From Paenibacillus sp. TCA20 (GTDB taxonomy: Bacteria > Bacillota > Bacilli > Paenibacillales > Paenibacillaceae): a DNA stretch of 64,000 nt. Positions 31,866-40,850 of this stretch are shown piece by piece; the first letter of the stretch is position 1, and each line of letters starts with the position of its first letter. The notes beneath the pieces were generated by a model. The model ran no database searches. It saw only the letters and a program-made list of their open reading frames with translations, and was not told where the DNA came from. Both the position numbers and the translations under genes were made by a program. Location: positions 62,001 to 126,000 of the forward strand of contig NZ_BBIW01000010.1 of assembly GCF_000732325.1 (NCBI RefSeq). Direction: 5' to 3'.

Positions 31866-32444
31866 ATGAAGCACATTGGAGAATATGCGAAGAACCAAGA
31901 GATTATCTTAGAATTATTGACCTATGATGAAGAAAGCATGCCCATTCCTGCCGATTTCTTTCCCACTGCAATCGTTGAGTATTATAGCTCAAATGGTCTT
32001 ACTCAAGTGGCCCATGTTACACTTGAAGAAGCAAAAAATGGCTTATATATGAAGAGTTTTACTGTGCCTGAAAGCTTTACTACCGGGCATTATGTAATCA
32101 CTTACGAAGCAACAATTGATGGAGAATTATATACAGTCTTAGAGCGATTTAGAGTCATTGGCTCCAGTAATGATTCATCGTCTACACCTACCCAAAAAGT
32201 AGCAGTATCTGATCTTACTATTCTTACTCCTTCAGGACTTCCGACAACGGTCGTGATGGCGGGCGGGCCTGTGAAGCTCGCAGTCGTTCGCATATGGAGT
32301 CAGGATAAAAAGACGCTGATCGATACGATATCGACAGATGCGCAAGGTCACTGGCATACATCATTGTATCCGGGGTCCTATCAGTTCGAATTTATACATC
32401 CGAACGGGACGCTGCTGCGAACTTTAGAAAAGGTGGTGAAATGA
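31866..32444 (+). CDS. Two-domain beta-sandwich virion protein
   Basis: The protein has 192 aa; AAGGAAGG lies upstream of ATG 31866. Residues 1-100 form one Ig-like sandwich (EIILELLTYDEESMPI...HYVITYEATIDGELYTVLERFRVIG). Residues 115-192 resemble a carboxypeptidase-regulatory/CNA-B-like domain (VKLAVVRIWSQDKKTLIDTISTDAQGHWHTSLYPGSYQFEF). The next gene overlaps its stop. It probably belongs to the appendage attached at the neck. Confidence 0.55.
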   Translation: MKHIGEYAKNQEIILELLTYDEESMPIPADFFPTAIVEYYSSNGLTQVAHVTLEEAKNGLYMKSFTVPESFTTGHYVITYEATIDGELYTVLERFRVIGSSNDSSSTPTQKVAVSDLTILTPSGLPTTVVMAGGPVKLAVVRIWSQDKKTLIDTISTDAQGHWHTSLYPGSYQFEFIHPNGTLLRTLEKVVK

Positions 32445-33256
32445 TGGACATTGGATACAAAGACTATATTCCTCCTAGTATGTTCGGAATGAATGTAAAT
32501 TTCTTTGTCATTCTGGATGACGGAACGGAGATTACGCTTGAAGATGCGAAATCGGCGGGTCGAGGGATTCGAAAGCTTGTAGTTAAACCAGTAGATTCTA
32601 TACTCCTGAATCACAACTACACTGTTGTGGTGGACGGGGTTAAGAATGCAGATGGTGACGCTTTAGAAGAGCCTAGTGTCTCCGTAATCAGTACAGAGTT
32701 CAGCCCATTGTATGCTAAGCCGGTAGAGCTAAGACCATTGCTTCGTCAGTTGATGAGTTATTTCACCGTATACGAATTATACGTTGCCCTGCGAGATGCC
32801 GGCCAAAAAGCTCATCAGCTTCAAGATATGATTATCGATGCGAACAACAATAGATATGACTTACTAGAAGAGCGTGATACTTCTTATTACCCTACTCAGA
32901 AGTTTGTCGTGTATGAAGCAGCGATTAATCTATTATCCTCTTTGCTTGTTACTGTCATGGATCAGCAAAACATCGGGAACCCAAATGAGACCATTAGTGT
33001 TAATGGGGGAGACGAGGTTCAGCTGGGCGATTTCCGAATTGTTCCGGGAGGATCTTCTTCTACCACTTCAAGCGGTAACTCAAGTGCAACTGTTCCGATC
33101 AACCTGATCAAGCAGACACTTGAAACCTTGTCTGGAGATCATAAGTTCTGGATGGACGCTATGATGGGACGCAATAAGCGCGGATACGCAACGCCAGTTA
33201 GCGCTTCGATGAAAGTAAATAACGGCGCGACACCAGACGACAGAGGTCTTGAATAA
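32441..33256 (+). CDS. Putative head-tail connector or neck protein
   Basis: The protein has 271 aa; start at ATG 32441 (ATG 32444 is equally good), overlapping the upstream stop. The N-terminal ~95 residues are beta-rich (FGMNVNFFVILDDGTEITLEDAKS). The middle is helical (ELRPLLRQLMSYFTVYELYVALRDAGQKAHQLQDMI; FVVYEAAINLLSSLLVTVMDQQN), like adaptor proteins that bind the portal. A Ser/Thr/Gly linker follows. The position before the neck and sheath genes supports this, but no diagnostic motif was seen. Confidence 0.45.
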   Translation: MMDIGYKDYIPPSMFGMNVNFFVILDDGTEITLEDAKSAGRGIRKLVVKPVDSILLNHNYTVVVDGVKNADGDALEEPSVSVISTEFSPLYAKPVELRPLLRQLMSYFTVYELYVALRDAGQKAHQLQDMIIDANNNRYDLLEERDTSYYPTQKFVVYEAAINLLSSLLVTVMDQQNIGNPNETISVNGGDEVQLGDFRIVPGGSSSTTSSGNSSATVPINLIKQTLETLSGDHKFWMDAMMGRNKRGYATPVSASMKVNNGATPDDRGLE

Positions 33257-33738
33257 TGAGAGACCTTAGAGAAGATCTAGCGAAATTTTTCGATAAATAT
33301 GCTCACAATGTCGTTTATGTTCGTCGTGATCCACGATTCCGATGCGCTTGCTATTCTGAACGAAGCGGTGAGCCAACCAGCAATTGTCCTAAATGCTTCG
33401 GGACTTCCTATGTCGTATCAATGGAGAAAGTGAGAACCAGAAGAACACTTAGTTCTGTTCCGGAGTCACTGCCAAATACGAATAGATCCGCTGCATTTGG
33501 TAGCATGGTGCCTAAGCAGTATGTCTACTACTTAGAACACGATATCAATCCGAAAGAGAATGATCTTATTCTAGAAGTCCAATGGGACAAGGGCATGCCG
33601 GTTCGCATTATGCAAAAGCACAGTATAAGTGTAGCTGAGCCACTTTACGGCAAAGGCGGTCGAGTGGAGTTCTGGGTGACTTATCTGAAGCATTCAATGG
33701 GGGAGGCGGGAGACAATGCAGCCCTCACCAAATATTGA
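33256..33738 (+). CDS. Neck/head-tail joining protein with Cys cluster
   Basis: The protein has 160 aa and starts on the upstream stop (TAATG). Near residue 32 the pattern FRCACYSERSGEPTSNCPKCFGTSYV gives four cysteines (C-x-C...C-x2-C) that can hold zinc. Similar short Cys-cluster proteins lie after connector genes in several Bacillota myophages. The next gene overlaps its end in another frame. Confidence 0.5.
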   Translation: MRDLREDLAKFFDKYAHNVVYVRRDPRFRCACYSERSGEPTSNCPKCFGTSYVVSMEKVRTRRTLSSVPESLPNTNRSAAFGSMVPKQYVYYLEHDINPKENDLILEVQWDKGMPVRIMQKHSISVAEPLYGKGGRVEFWVTYLKHSMGEAGDNAALTKY

Positions 33739-34756
33739 TTATTTTCAACTTCCTCATATCTATTCCAGTGTAAACCTGGCGATAGGTAAACGAATCATCG
33801 TTCTTGGGGAATCTACCAAAGGATCACTTTATGATCCCATTGCAGTTACCAGTGTAACTTTAGCAAAGAAAGTCTTTGGCGAAGGACCATTAATAGAGCG
33901 CTTCAAAGATTTATATCTAGGTGGTCAAGTGGGAGCCTATTTAATGAGAGTTGAACGTAATGCGTTACAAACATCGCTTAGTACACTCCTTAAATTCCCC
34001 TTCGATCTCATATACATTGACGGAGTATACTTTGATACTCATCCGGAGGCCATCCAAAAATTTATTCAATTTGCCCAGGATAAAGAGTATCAAGGTCAGC
34101 TAATACATGGATTCTTCGACGTTAAAGACCTGGATTCAATGGAAAGCATCCGAACCATCTATTCAGATATTAAGTCTCTTACGCAGACAACTGAGAACGG
34201 TGATGAGGAGCTTGGTAAATACTTTTCAGTCGTGTTTGATCAAATGAAAGATCATCATGCGGCAGCGGTATACGCCGGGCTTGTAGCTTCATTGAATCCA
34301 GAAAAGAGCCCTGTTAATAAGACACTAAATGTGGAATTAAAGCAGGAGCTATCAAAGGAAGATATGCAGGAGCTAAGTGCTGCTGGAATCGTCTGTTTTA
34401 AAGATAGCTTAAAAAAAGGAGTCGTCTGTTCCTCCTCAAGTTGTGCGGTCGCTACATCCAGTAGTGCAAGCAAGCATATTTCCAATCTTCGAATTGCACA
34501 GTTTCTTATTCAAGAAATTGCTGATCGTCTTCAAGAATACGTAGGCAGGATCGGCATTGAGTATATCATTACCGAAGCCGAAGCAATCATACAATCGATT
34601 GCAGAAAGCTATATGGATGCTCAGCGAATCAAGCGATACGATTACACGCTGGAACCGGATAGGCTGAGGGGAGTCATCAACATTGAAATCGAGATCGTTC
34701 CTATTTTCTCAGTCTATACAATGACACAGACTTCTCAGGTAAGGGTGAGAACATGA
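33716..34756 (+). CDS. Tail-sheath-like protein (short paralogue, possible terminator or tail-end protein)
   Basis: The protein has 346 aa; GGGGGAGGCGGG lies upstream of the ATG. The start YSSVNLAIGKRIIVLGESTKGSLYDPIAVTSVTLAKKVFGEGPLIERFKDLY matches the sheath start in the 35391 product (IIGSAVDGPTGEPVSVRELG...KLFGG). The C-terminal part (FLIQEIADRLQEYVGRIG, then INIEIEIVPIFSV) has the order of sheath domain IV. It lacks the large central insert. It may cap the sheath at the neck or baseplate end. The palindrome core GTAATGCGTTAC occurs inside it (33957-33968). Confidence 0.6.
   Translation: MQPSPNIDYFQLPHIYSSVNLAIGKRIIVLGESTKGSLYDPIAVTSVTLAKKVFGEGPLIERFKDLYLGGQVGAYLMRVERNALQTSLSTLLKFPFDLIYIDGVYFDTHPEAIQKFIQFAQDKEYQGQLIHGFFDVKDLDSMESIRTIYSDIKSLTQTTENGDEELGKYFSVVFDQMKDHHAAAVYAGLVASLNPEKSPVNKTLNVELKQELSKEDMQELSAAGIVCFKDSLKKGVVCSSSSCAVATSSSASKHISNLRIAQFLIQEIADRLQEYVGRIGIEYIITEAEAIIQSIAESYMDAQRIKRYDYTLEPDRLRGVINIEIEIVPIFSVYTMTQTSQVRVRT
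33956..33969. promoter_or_regulatory. Near-palindrome copy 4 (inside a coding region)
   Basis: CGTAATGCGTTACA; the 12-bp core is exact. It encodes R-N-A-L within the sheath-like gene. It might be an internal site for the same factor. Confidence 0.45.
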
Positions 34757-35388
34757 ATCTGAATTACCCAACTGGCTATGATCCAAAGAAAGATCCGTAC
34801 TTGGATAATCGTCTCCGCGCAGATAAACCCATTACCTTTCTAGGATTCATTGATGAAATGAATAAGCTCTGGAAAAGGGCGGAGAAGAAAGGGTCAATTA
34901 AAAGACACTTTCCAGTGAAAGACGAGGCTGAAGTTCCTCTCATTACATTTCGGCTGATCAGCCGAGTAATCGATCCTGACTACAAAGATCGCAAGCCTCG
35001 TCTACGAGCGCAAATTCATCATCCATATGTTCCGGGTGAAATAGTGGAGCTATGGGGTCAAGTGTTTCTATTCACTATTCAGTTCGATGTGCATGCTCTG
35101 ACTGCTGAGGAAGCAGATGAATTAGCAGGAGAGTTAGAAGATTTCATCTTTATGTACAAAGGATATTTCAAACAGAACGGTGTTCATGAACTAACGTTCT
35201 TACAGCAGCTTGAAGATCAGGTGAGTTCGGACACAAGGGTCAATGTGCCCATACGTCCGATTCAATATATTATGCGATTCGAGAAGATAACTCCAAAATT
35301 CCTTAATCGCATCGAGCAGATCGCGGTCAGAACAAATGACCTTGACGCTCAGAAAACAAGTCAGCAACCCTTTAAGGAGGATGAATAA
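34753..35388 (+). CDS. Tail completion/neck protein
   Basis: The protein has 211 aa and overlaps the upstream gene by ATGA. It reads as an alpha/beta protein (KPRLRAQIHHPYVPGEIVELWGQVFLFTIQFDVHALTAEEADELAGELEDFIFMY), like tail terminator proteins of myophages that sit on the end of the tail tube. It lies directly before the sheath gene. Confidence 0.55.
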   Translation: MNLNYPTGYDPKKDPYLDNRLRADKPITFLGFIDEMNKLWKRAEKKGSIKRHFPVKDEAEVPLITFRLISRVIDPDYKDRKPRLRAQIHHPYVPGEIVELWGQVFLFTIQFDVHALTAEEADELAGELEDFIFMYKGYFKQNGVHELTFLQQLEDQVSSDTRVNVPIRPIQYIMRFEKITPKFLNRIEQIAVRTNDLDAQKTSQQPFKEDE

Positions 35389-35390
35389 AA

Positions 35391-38162
35391 ATGGCAACTA
35401 CTGAAAAGTACGAAAATCTGCCTGGTGTTAAAGTAACCTATGAAGACGGTCAATTGTTTACCGGCAGCTCTCAGCAAACTGCAACTACTCAGTCCAAACT
35501 GATTATCGGCAGTGCAGTGGATGGTCCAACTGGCGAGCCAGTATCTGTCCGTGAACTCGGCATCAAAGAAGTGGACAAGCTATTTGGTGGCATGCTTGAT
35601 CGCACTACAAAAGAACCGAATGGTTCCTCTCTGGTTCGAGGCATGTACGAATCTATTCTAGCTGGTAACGATGACATTCGCTTGATTCGTGTAGACGGTA
35701 AATCCGCTCAAACAGTTTTGAATGCGAAAGACCTTGCCCGCGCTACAGAGCAGTTCCTTGATTATGCAAAAGGAAATACTGCATTCTCTGCTAATCTGAA
35801 GATCCCTGAAAATGGACGTTTTGTTGGTGAGGTCACAGTGTCTGAGATTGATAAAGATACTGGCGTGTCTAAAGTAATTGCAAATGCAATTCGCAATGTC
35901 GATACTTCTATCGCTGGCCAAGAAATAGCATACTTCTATGCTGATAAAATGCGTCCTGGTAATACAGTTAAGATGTCATTTGATTACGAGAATTATGTAT
36001 ACACTATGGTTCCTAAAGCGGACGAAGGTGGAGTGCCTGATTACACTGATCCAGATTACACATTGAATCGTGATGTACAGGAAAACCACTATTTCTACTC
36101 TTCCCGCAGAAACTGGTCAGACAAGCTTGAAAGTGGACACGTTCCAGTTGTTGTTGTAAAAGACAATACTACTGGCGTGGTTGCAACGATTTCTTCCACG
36201 ACTCCTACAGGAGAATTGATCTACCGTGTAGGTAAAGGATTTAACACGGCAAATCCACTTACCGATCCGGTATCCGCTAGTGATTACAAAGATGGCGGTA
36301 TCTTCTTCACAGCAGCTTATGATGCTGAAGTAGCGAAAGGAGTATATCCAGATATCACAGGCAACGTAACTGTTACTGTTGAGTATGCTTGGTACTCTTC
36401 CTTTGCGAATAAAACAGAAGTGACTGCAACTGTTCCTGGACAGGATACTCCTTACAACCTGAACTACACTCCAATGAGTGATCAGTTCTCTATCTTCTAT
36501 ATGGAAGGTCAAAACAAGGTTGTTGTTGATCCAGCAGGATACGGTTTGGATATCTCCGATAAGCAAGTGACCATCTTTGCAGGCGCTGTTCCAGTAGGCG
36601 TTCAATTGTATGCAGGATACAAGACATCCAGCAATACAGCAAGCGATCCTAAGTTGTTCGTTTACGGCAAATACGATGGAGAAGTTTACGGAAGCCTGAC
36701 GGATCCATACGATCCAACGACTCTTCGAGGTGTTCGAGTTGAAGTTCAAGTTGACCCAGAAGATCCAGCTGGCGTAGAGAAGGTCATTATCTTCCACAAG
36801 CCGACTGAGAAAAAGCTTACCTCTCAGGATAACGCGTTGAGATATAAAACAAAGGCGCTGACAGCAGTACGCACGCTTCGCCAACTGGTTCAATATGTCA
36901 ACACTGATCCAAACAATAACGTTGTTCGACTCTTCTGCCCGAATGAGTTTGGTAGCGTAAGAGTTCAAGGATTGCTTGAAACAGCTCCAACGTACCTCGG
37001 TGAAGAAAGCCCAGGCGTAATTAAAGAAGACCCAACTCAAGCCATTGATTCTCCAGATCGTTTCCCATGGCTCGGACAAAACGGGCTCTTTGATCCTACG
37101 AAGCCAGCAGATATGGCTAAACTTTATGAAAAGCTCGGCGGCACTTATGAGTCAGACGGTTTCGGAAATATCAAGCTGACAAGCCAAGGTATTTACAACC
37201 GACTGGAAAACTATGCTGTTGACGTTATCGTACTGGTAGATGCTTATGCAAACAGCATTATCGATCCACTGGCACCTGAGAAGAACTTTGCAACACAGCT
37301 GGCGCAGCACTGTGCGGTTGTTACTGCGAAGACTTATGAAACCATCGGTGTTATTAGTATGGCCCCTGCTCTCGAATCTACTCTTCTGGCTGTACAGGAA
37401 TATGTAGACATCTCTACTGGTGTAGAGACTCTGATCACAGATGAGCGGAAGAAGACATATGAAAATGCGGGTATCCGTTTGGACTATGTGAACATGCACA
37501 GCATGTTTAACGAAGCTACGCATGAATATGTGCTCAACGAGAAGGGTGAGACCATTGATGTTGGTCGATATGTGAGTGTTGTGTTTGGTCCAGAAGTAGG
37601 GCTTACAAGCGACCAAGTTGGCAACTATGTTGCGCCGGGTGCTATTGTGTACGGTTCCTTGATCACTACACTGAATGCTGAAGTTGCAACGACTAATAAG
37701 CAATTGCCTTCTGTATACGGTCTTCGCTATCGCCTTTCCGAAGGACAGCATAACCAACTGATTGGCGGACGTTATGTAACGTTCGATACGAAAGCTTTCT
37801 CGACTACAGGTACGAATCGCGCGGTTTCAGTAAAAGACGGGGTAACAGCTGCTCGTCCAAACTCTGACTATGGTCGTCTTTCTACCATCCGAATCACTCA
37901 CCTGTCGGTACAGCTGGTTCGCAGAAAGGCTGAACCATATATCGGATTACCAAATGGTCTGGCTCAGCGAAATGCATTGTCTGCTGAGATTCAAGCAGGG
38001 CTCGATGCACTGAAAGAAAATGGAGTTCTTCAACGCTTTAACTTCGTTATCTTCTCCAGCGCTGCCGATCAAGTCCTTGGCAATGCGTTTATTACGCTAG
38101 ATCTTGTTCCGCAGTTCGAACTGAGAAACTTCAATGCTTCTGTAGTTTTGAAAGCTTCATAA
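35391..38162 (+). CDS. Tail sheath protein
   Basis: The protein has 923 aa; AAAGGAGG precedes the ATG. The start (PGVKVTYEDGQLFTGSSQQTATTQSKLIIGSAVDGPTGEPVSV) and end (GRLSTIRITHLSVQLVRRKAEPYIGLPN...AEIQAGLDALKENGVLQRFNFVI...LDLVPQFELRNFNASVVLK) fit tail sheaths, whose C-terminal domain follows this order. The usual length is 400-700 aa, so extra beta domains of about 300 residues (around 170-480) are inserted, probably facing outward. It contracts to drive the tube into the cell. The next two intergenic hairpins follow the gene. Confidence 0.85.
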   Translation: MATTEKYENLPGVKVTYEDGQLFTGSSQQTATTQSKLIIGSAVDGPTGEPVSVRELGIKEVDKLFGGMLDRTTKEPNGSSLVRGMYESILAGNDDIRLIRVDGKSAQTVLNAKDLARATEQFLDYAKGNTAFSANLKIPENGRFVGEVTVSEIDKDTGVSKVIANAIRNVDTSIAGQEIAYFYADKMRPGNTVKMSFDYENYVYTMVPKADEGGVPDYTDPDYTLNRDVQENHYFYSSRRNWSDKLESGHVPVVVVKDNTTGVVATISSTTPTGELIYRVGKGFNTANPLTDPVSASDYKDGGIFFTAAYDAEVAKGVYPDITGNVTVTVEYAWYSSFANKTEVTATVPGQDTPYNLNYTPMSDQFSIFYMEGQNKVVVDPAGYGLDISDKQVTIFAGAVPVGVQLYAGYKTSSNTASDPKLFVYGKYDGEVYGSLTDPYDPTTLRGVRVEVQVDPEDPAGVEKVIIFHKPTEKKLTSQDNALRYKTKALTAVRTLRQLVQYVNTDPNNNVVRLFCPNEFGSVRVQGLLETAPTYLGEESPGVIKEDPTQAIDSPDRFPWLGQNGLFDPTKPADMAKLYEKLGGTYESDGFGNIKLTSQGIYNRLENYAVDVIVLVDAYANSIIDPLAPEKNFATQLAQHCAVVTAKTYETIGVISMAPALESTLLAVQEYVDISTGVETLITDERKKTYENAGIRLDYVNMHSMFNEATHEYVLNEKGETIDVGRYVSVVFGPEVGLTSDQVGNYVAPGAIVYGSLITTLNAEVATTNKQLPSVYGLRYRLSEGQHNQLIGGRYVTFDTKAFSTTGTNRAVSVKDGVTAARPNSDYGRLSTIRITHLSVQLVRRKAEPYIGLPNGLAQRNALSAEIQAGLDALKENGVLQRFNFVIFSSAADQVLGNAFITLDLVPQFELRNFNASVVLKAS

Positions 38163-38167
38163 TCATC

Positions 38168-38197
38168 TGGTTTGGTATAGTACAACACACCAAACCA
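38168..38197 (+). repeat. Hairpin element B (GTTTGGT-type, 12-nt loop)
   Basis: TGGTTTGGT (38168-38176) pairs perfectly with ACCAAACCA (38189-38197) around 12 nt. GGTATAG spans the stem-loop junction. It follows the sheath stop and is the strongest of the three related hairpins. Confidence 0.6.
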
Positions 38198-38201
38198 AAC
38201 T

Positions 38202-38223
38202 CCTGGGGTTTAATTACCCCAGG
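38202..38223 (+). terminator. Perfect hairpin between sheath and tube genes
   Basis: CCTGGGGT (38202-38209) and ACCCCAGG (38216-38223) around TTAATT. The downstream bases ACTAATATAAAGG are not a T-run, so it may be a partial terminator or mRNA stabiliser between the sheath and tube genes. Confidence 0.45.
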
Positions 38224-38247
38224 ACTAATATAAAGGAGTGAAATTTA

Positions 38248-38971
38248 ATGGCTATTAACGCAGGCACTAGCATGGAGAACTACACACGCTCGTTTAGCTC
38301 CTTCGCTGGTTCAGATAATCGTCGCAACATTCAATGGACGACTCATTGGTGAACTCCAGGCGATTACTTACTCCGTTACTCGTGAGGTCGCACCGATCTA
38401 CACGATGGGGTCGCCAGATGCCCGCTCGTTCTCCCGTGGTAAGCGCGGAATCAGCGGATCGTTGGTATTTACTCAGTTCGACCGTGATGCTCTGCTTAGC
38501 GAAATGGAAAAAACGTATTCCGGCGCACCGGCAATGCAAACCTTCCAGCAATACAAAGCAAACATGGATGATGACTTGATCTTCGGTCTGAAAAACACAG
38601 AACGCGGTTATGGCATTAGTGCATGGGATGATGAAATGACTCGTCTTGGTTATGCGAAGACAGGAGCCAACACATTCGATGATTCTAACCTGACTGGCTT
38701 CTATGTTCCAGAATACGCTGACCAATTGATGCCATTCAATATCACAATCACTGGTGCCAATGAGTACGGACAGCGCATGGGTATGGAAATCTACGGTATT
38801 CAGGTCTTGAATGAAGGTTCTGGATTCTCTGTAGATGATGTTATTACTGCTAAGGCGTATACGTTCGTGGCCCGCAAGCTGAAAGGTGTTCGTCCGAAAG
38901 ACAACCTTCGCAATGAAGGCTCTGACGGTATGATTTCCACTGTAGGCGATTTGTTCAGAACGGTACTCTAA
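38248..38971 (+). CDS. Tail tube protein, frameshifted near its start
   Basis: AAAGGAG precedes ATG 38248. The first 23 codons give MAINAGTSMENYTRSFSSFAGSD. The reading frame then runs to a stop at 38350. Skipping one A at 38317-38318 restores IVATFNGRLIGELQAITYS and a frame open to 38971. The total is then 240 aa. The restored segment matches the neighbour at 39036 (SGSDIVATINMPGKG...ELSTISYS), so the frame break is real in this sequence. The rest (GRDARSFSRGKRGISGSLVFTQFD-like) is the conserved tube core. An assembly or sequencing error, a mutation or +1 frameshifting could explain it. Confidence 0.7.
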
Positions 38972-38977
38972 TGGACA

Positions 38978-39008
38978 AAGGGCAGCTCCAAAAGGGCTGC
39001 CCTTTTTT
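38978..39008 (+). terminator. Rho-independent terminator after the tube gene
   Basis: AAGGGCAGC (38978-38986) and GCTGCCCTT (38996-39004) are perfect over 9 bp with a 9-nt loop, followed by T through 39008. Confidence 0.85.
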
Positions 39009-39035
39009 ACATACTTATAGGAAAGAGGTGCCACC

Positions 39036-39521
39036 ATGAAAAGAGCGAACAACGGCTATATGCATACGTTCACCAGTTACTCCGGTTCAGATATTGTAGC
39101 CACTATTAATATGCCCGGAAAAGGGCCGCAAGTATTCGGTGAACTATCCACTATTTCATATTCTATATTCAGAGAGAAGTTTCCGGTTCGAGCACTAGGA
39201 AGAAGCAGTATGAAAGGATTCACTAGGGGGATGCGCACGATCACTGGCGTGATGAGTTTTACGATGTTCGATGAAAGCATTGTTCTTCAAGCAATGGAAG
39301 AAGTGAAAAAGCTAGGATACAACATGCTTATGGATGAGATGCCTATGTTCGATATCACCATTTCAATGGCAAATGAGTTTGGAGCAAAAAGTGCACTGAC
39401 GATTTATGGTGTTACAACTTATACAGAAGGCATGTCTTTAAGTATTAACAGCTTGCTAACCGAATCCGTCTATGAGTTTTATGCTCTCGATATTGATCCA
39501 ATGAGAAGGGTGATTAAATAA
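39036..39521 (+). CDS. Tail-tube-like protein 2
   Basis: The protein has 161 aa; AAAGAGGTG lies before the ATG. It matches the first tube protein across its length (YMHTFTSYSGSDIVATI; GELSTISYSIFREKFPVRALGRSSMKGFTRGMRTITGVMSFTMFDESIV). It also shares AMEE and DITISMANEFG (DITISMANEFGAKSALTIYGV versus NITITGANEYGQRMGMEIYGI). It may form a specialised ring at one end of the tube. It is coupled to the next gene by TAATGG. Confidence 0.7.
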   Translation: MKRANNGYMHTFTSYSGSDIVATINMPGKGPQVFGELSTISYSIFREKFPVRALGRSSMKGFTRGMRTITGVMSFTMFDESIVLQAMEEVKKLGYNMLMDEMPMFDITISMANEFGAKSALTIYGVTTYTEGMSLSINSLLTESVYEFYALDIDPMRRVIK

Positions 39522-40288
39522 TGGCCATTTATAGTTCAAGGAGAAAACCATCCCCTCAAGGGAATATTTATAAACGCCCCGACAATCGAGTAGAGTATCA
39601 GATCTTTAATGAAGATTATTTTTCAGGAGCAGACGTCAACTTATTCTTCGGAGATATTTGGGTGGACGAAGCGACATCTATTCAGTTTGCGCTGAGTGAG
39701 CAGGTGCTACCTGTTTACGGATATCATTCCTATACGATGGATACGGTTGCCCGCGGACAGAGAATGGTTCAAGGACAGTTCAGCATCAACTTCAAAGGCG
39801 TAGGATATCTGAAAGAAGTGCTGAAGAATGCAACAGCAATTAATTATGCGGTCAGTCAGGCACAACAGGAAGGTGTTATTAAGAAAGAGGATTTCAAGAA
39901 GTATAAGCTGGATGAGATTCTAACGATGTATGGCAAGGAGAGCTTTGAACAGATCGCTGAGGAGTATGAAGCGGCTTTATGGGGCACATCTGAGGATGAG
40001 TCTATGTTGACTAATCCCTATACGACGTTTTTCCCTGCTGATCCATACGGCTTTGATATCAAGATTAACTATGGTGCAGTCAGTGAGTCCCTAAATCCAG
40101 GGACACAGTTCTTTACAACTGCAGGAAGTTTTAGGACTCCTGCAAATGTGACAGTTGAGACAGTGAACGGAGTGCAGCTTAATGGCTTGTCCAAAGTCGG
40201 CATCGGCACTGCCTTTGAAGGGCAGCCCATCACAGAAGTTTACAATTTCATCGCCAGAGATATAAATGGTCCTTTATATGTAAGGTAA
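39521..40288 (+). CDS. Tail-tube-like protein 3 or tube-baseplate adaptor
   Basis: The protein has 255 aa and overlaps the previous gene's stop. The core SGADVNLFFGDIWVDEATSIQFALSEQVLPVYGYHSYTMDTVARGQRMVQGQFSINFKGVGYL follows the tube pattern GRRxxxGSxxxxF. There is a helical insert at ~105-155 and a terminal strand set. It is likely the tube end piece that joins the baseplate or tail terminator. Confidence 0.6.
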   Translation: MAIYSSRRKPSPQGNIYKRPDNRVEYQIFNEDYFSGADVNLFFGDIWVDEATSIQFALSEQVLPVYGYHSYTMDTVARGQRMVQGQFSINFKGVGYLKEVLKNATAINYAVSQAQQEGVIKKEDFKKYKLDEILTMYGKESFEQIAEEYEAALWGTSEDESMLTNPYTTFFPADPYGFDIKINYGAVSESLNPGTQFFTTAGSFRTPANVTVETVNGVQLNGLSKVGIGTAFEGQPITEVYNFIARDINGPLYVR

Positions 40289-40295
40289 AAGCAAG

Positions 40296-40327
40296 TATAA
40301 TAAAAATGTAATGCGTTACAATATGAT
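40296..40327 (+). promoter_or_regulatory. Near-palindrome copy 5 in a promoter-like region
   Basis: TATAAT (40296-40301) lies 5 bp before TGTAATGCGTTACA (40307-40320), which is followed by ATATGATT (40321-40328). The next gene starts at 40346. A factor bound here could block or activate transcription of the chaperone and giant tail genes. Confidence 0.5.
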
Positions 40328-40345
40328 TCAAGAGAGGGATTGCAG

Positions 40346-40807
40346 ATGGAAGAGCCAACGCTTTTTGATATGGATGAGGATACAAAGGAAAAAGAAAATC
40401 TCCCTGTAGATCAAGATACAGGTGTAAAAGCTGAAGAAGAAACGAAAGAAGCAGTGCAGCAAGGATATACAGAAGAAGAGTTGAATAGTCCGGTTTTTGA
40501 AGGAGGACCAACTCGGAGAACCGTTGAAGAATGGAAGAAAAAGCATAAGACAATTTACTTTACTCCTTTCCCAGATGGGGTATATATCTGGCGAATTTTA
40601 ACTCGTCCAGAGTATCGAAATATTATTGAAGATAAAGCTCTGAACACCATGGATCGTGAAGATCATATGACTAGCACTTGTCTTCTGTATCCTAAAATGA
40701 CGCTCGAAGAAGTTAGGTCGGATTCCGCAGGAAGACCAAGTGTATTGTCCGAAATGATTATGTCAAAAAGTGCATTCGTCGCCCAGTCGGCGCCAATCCA
40801 ATTGTAA
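40346..40807 (+). CDS. Tail assembly chaperone candidate (first of two)
   Basis: The protein has 153 aa from ATG 40346, with GAGAGGG 7 nt upstream. The first 60 residues are acidic and disordered. The rest (RTVEEWKKKHKTIYFTPFPDGVYIWRILTRPEYRNII...MTSTCLLYPKM) resembles chaperones lying before tape-measure genes, where YIWRxLxRxEY is typical. The next gene product has related text (FVYRMLGRNEYNFVMAM). A terminator lies between the two genes, so they are not joined by frameshifting. Confidence 0.6.
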   Translation: MEEPTLFDMDEDTKEKENLPVDQDTGVKAEEETKEAVQQGYTEEELNSPVFEGGPTRRTVEEWKKKHKTIYFTPFPDGVYIWRILTRPEYRNIIEDKALNTMDREDHMTSTCLLYPKMTLEEVRSDSAGRPSVLSEMIMSKSAFVAQSAPIQL

Positions 40808-40836
40808 GCAGGGCCATTCGCTCTGCTTCATTTTTT
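40806..40836 (+). terminator. Rho-independent terminator between the chaperone genes
   Basis: AAGCAGGGC (40806-40814) and GCTCTGCTT (40820-40828) with a 5-nt loop, one G-U pair and a T-run at 40831-40836. The first base pairs overlap the stop codon of the upstream gene. Confidence 0.7.
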
Positions 40837-40850
40837 ATCAGGTGATAAAT

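Noticed and set aside
38314..38352. Classic programmed +1 frameshift (RF2 or antizyme type) in the tube gene
   Set aside because: There is no stop codon or rare-codon slip site at the shift point; the stop is 12 codons downstream. Error or mutation is at least as likely.
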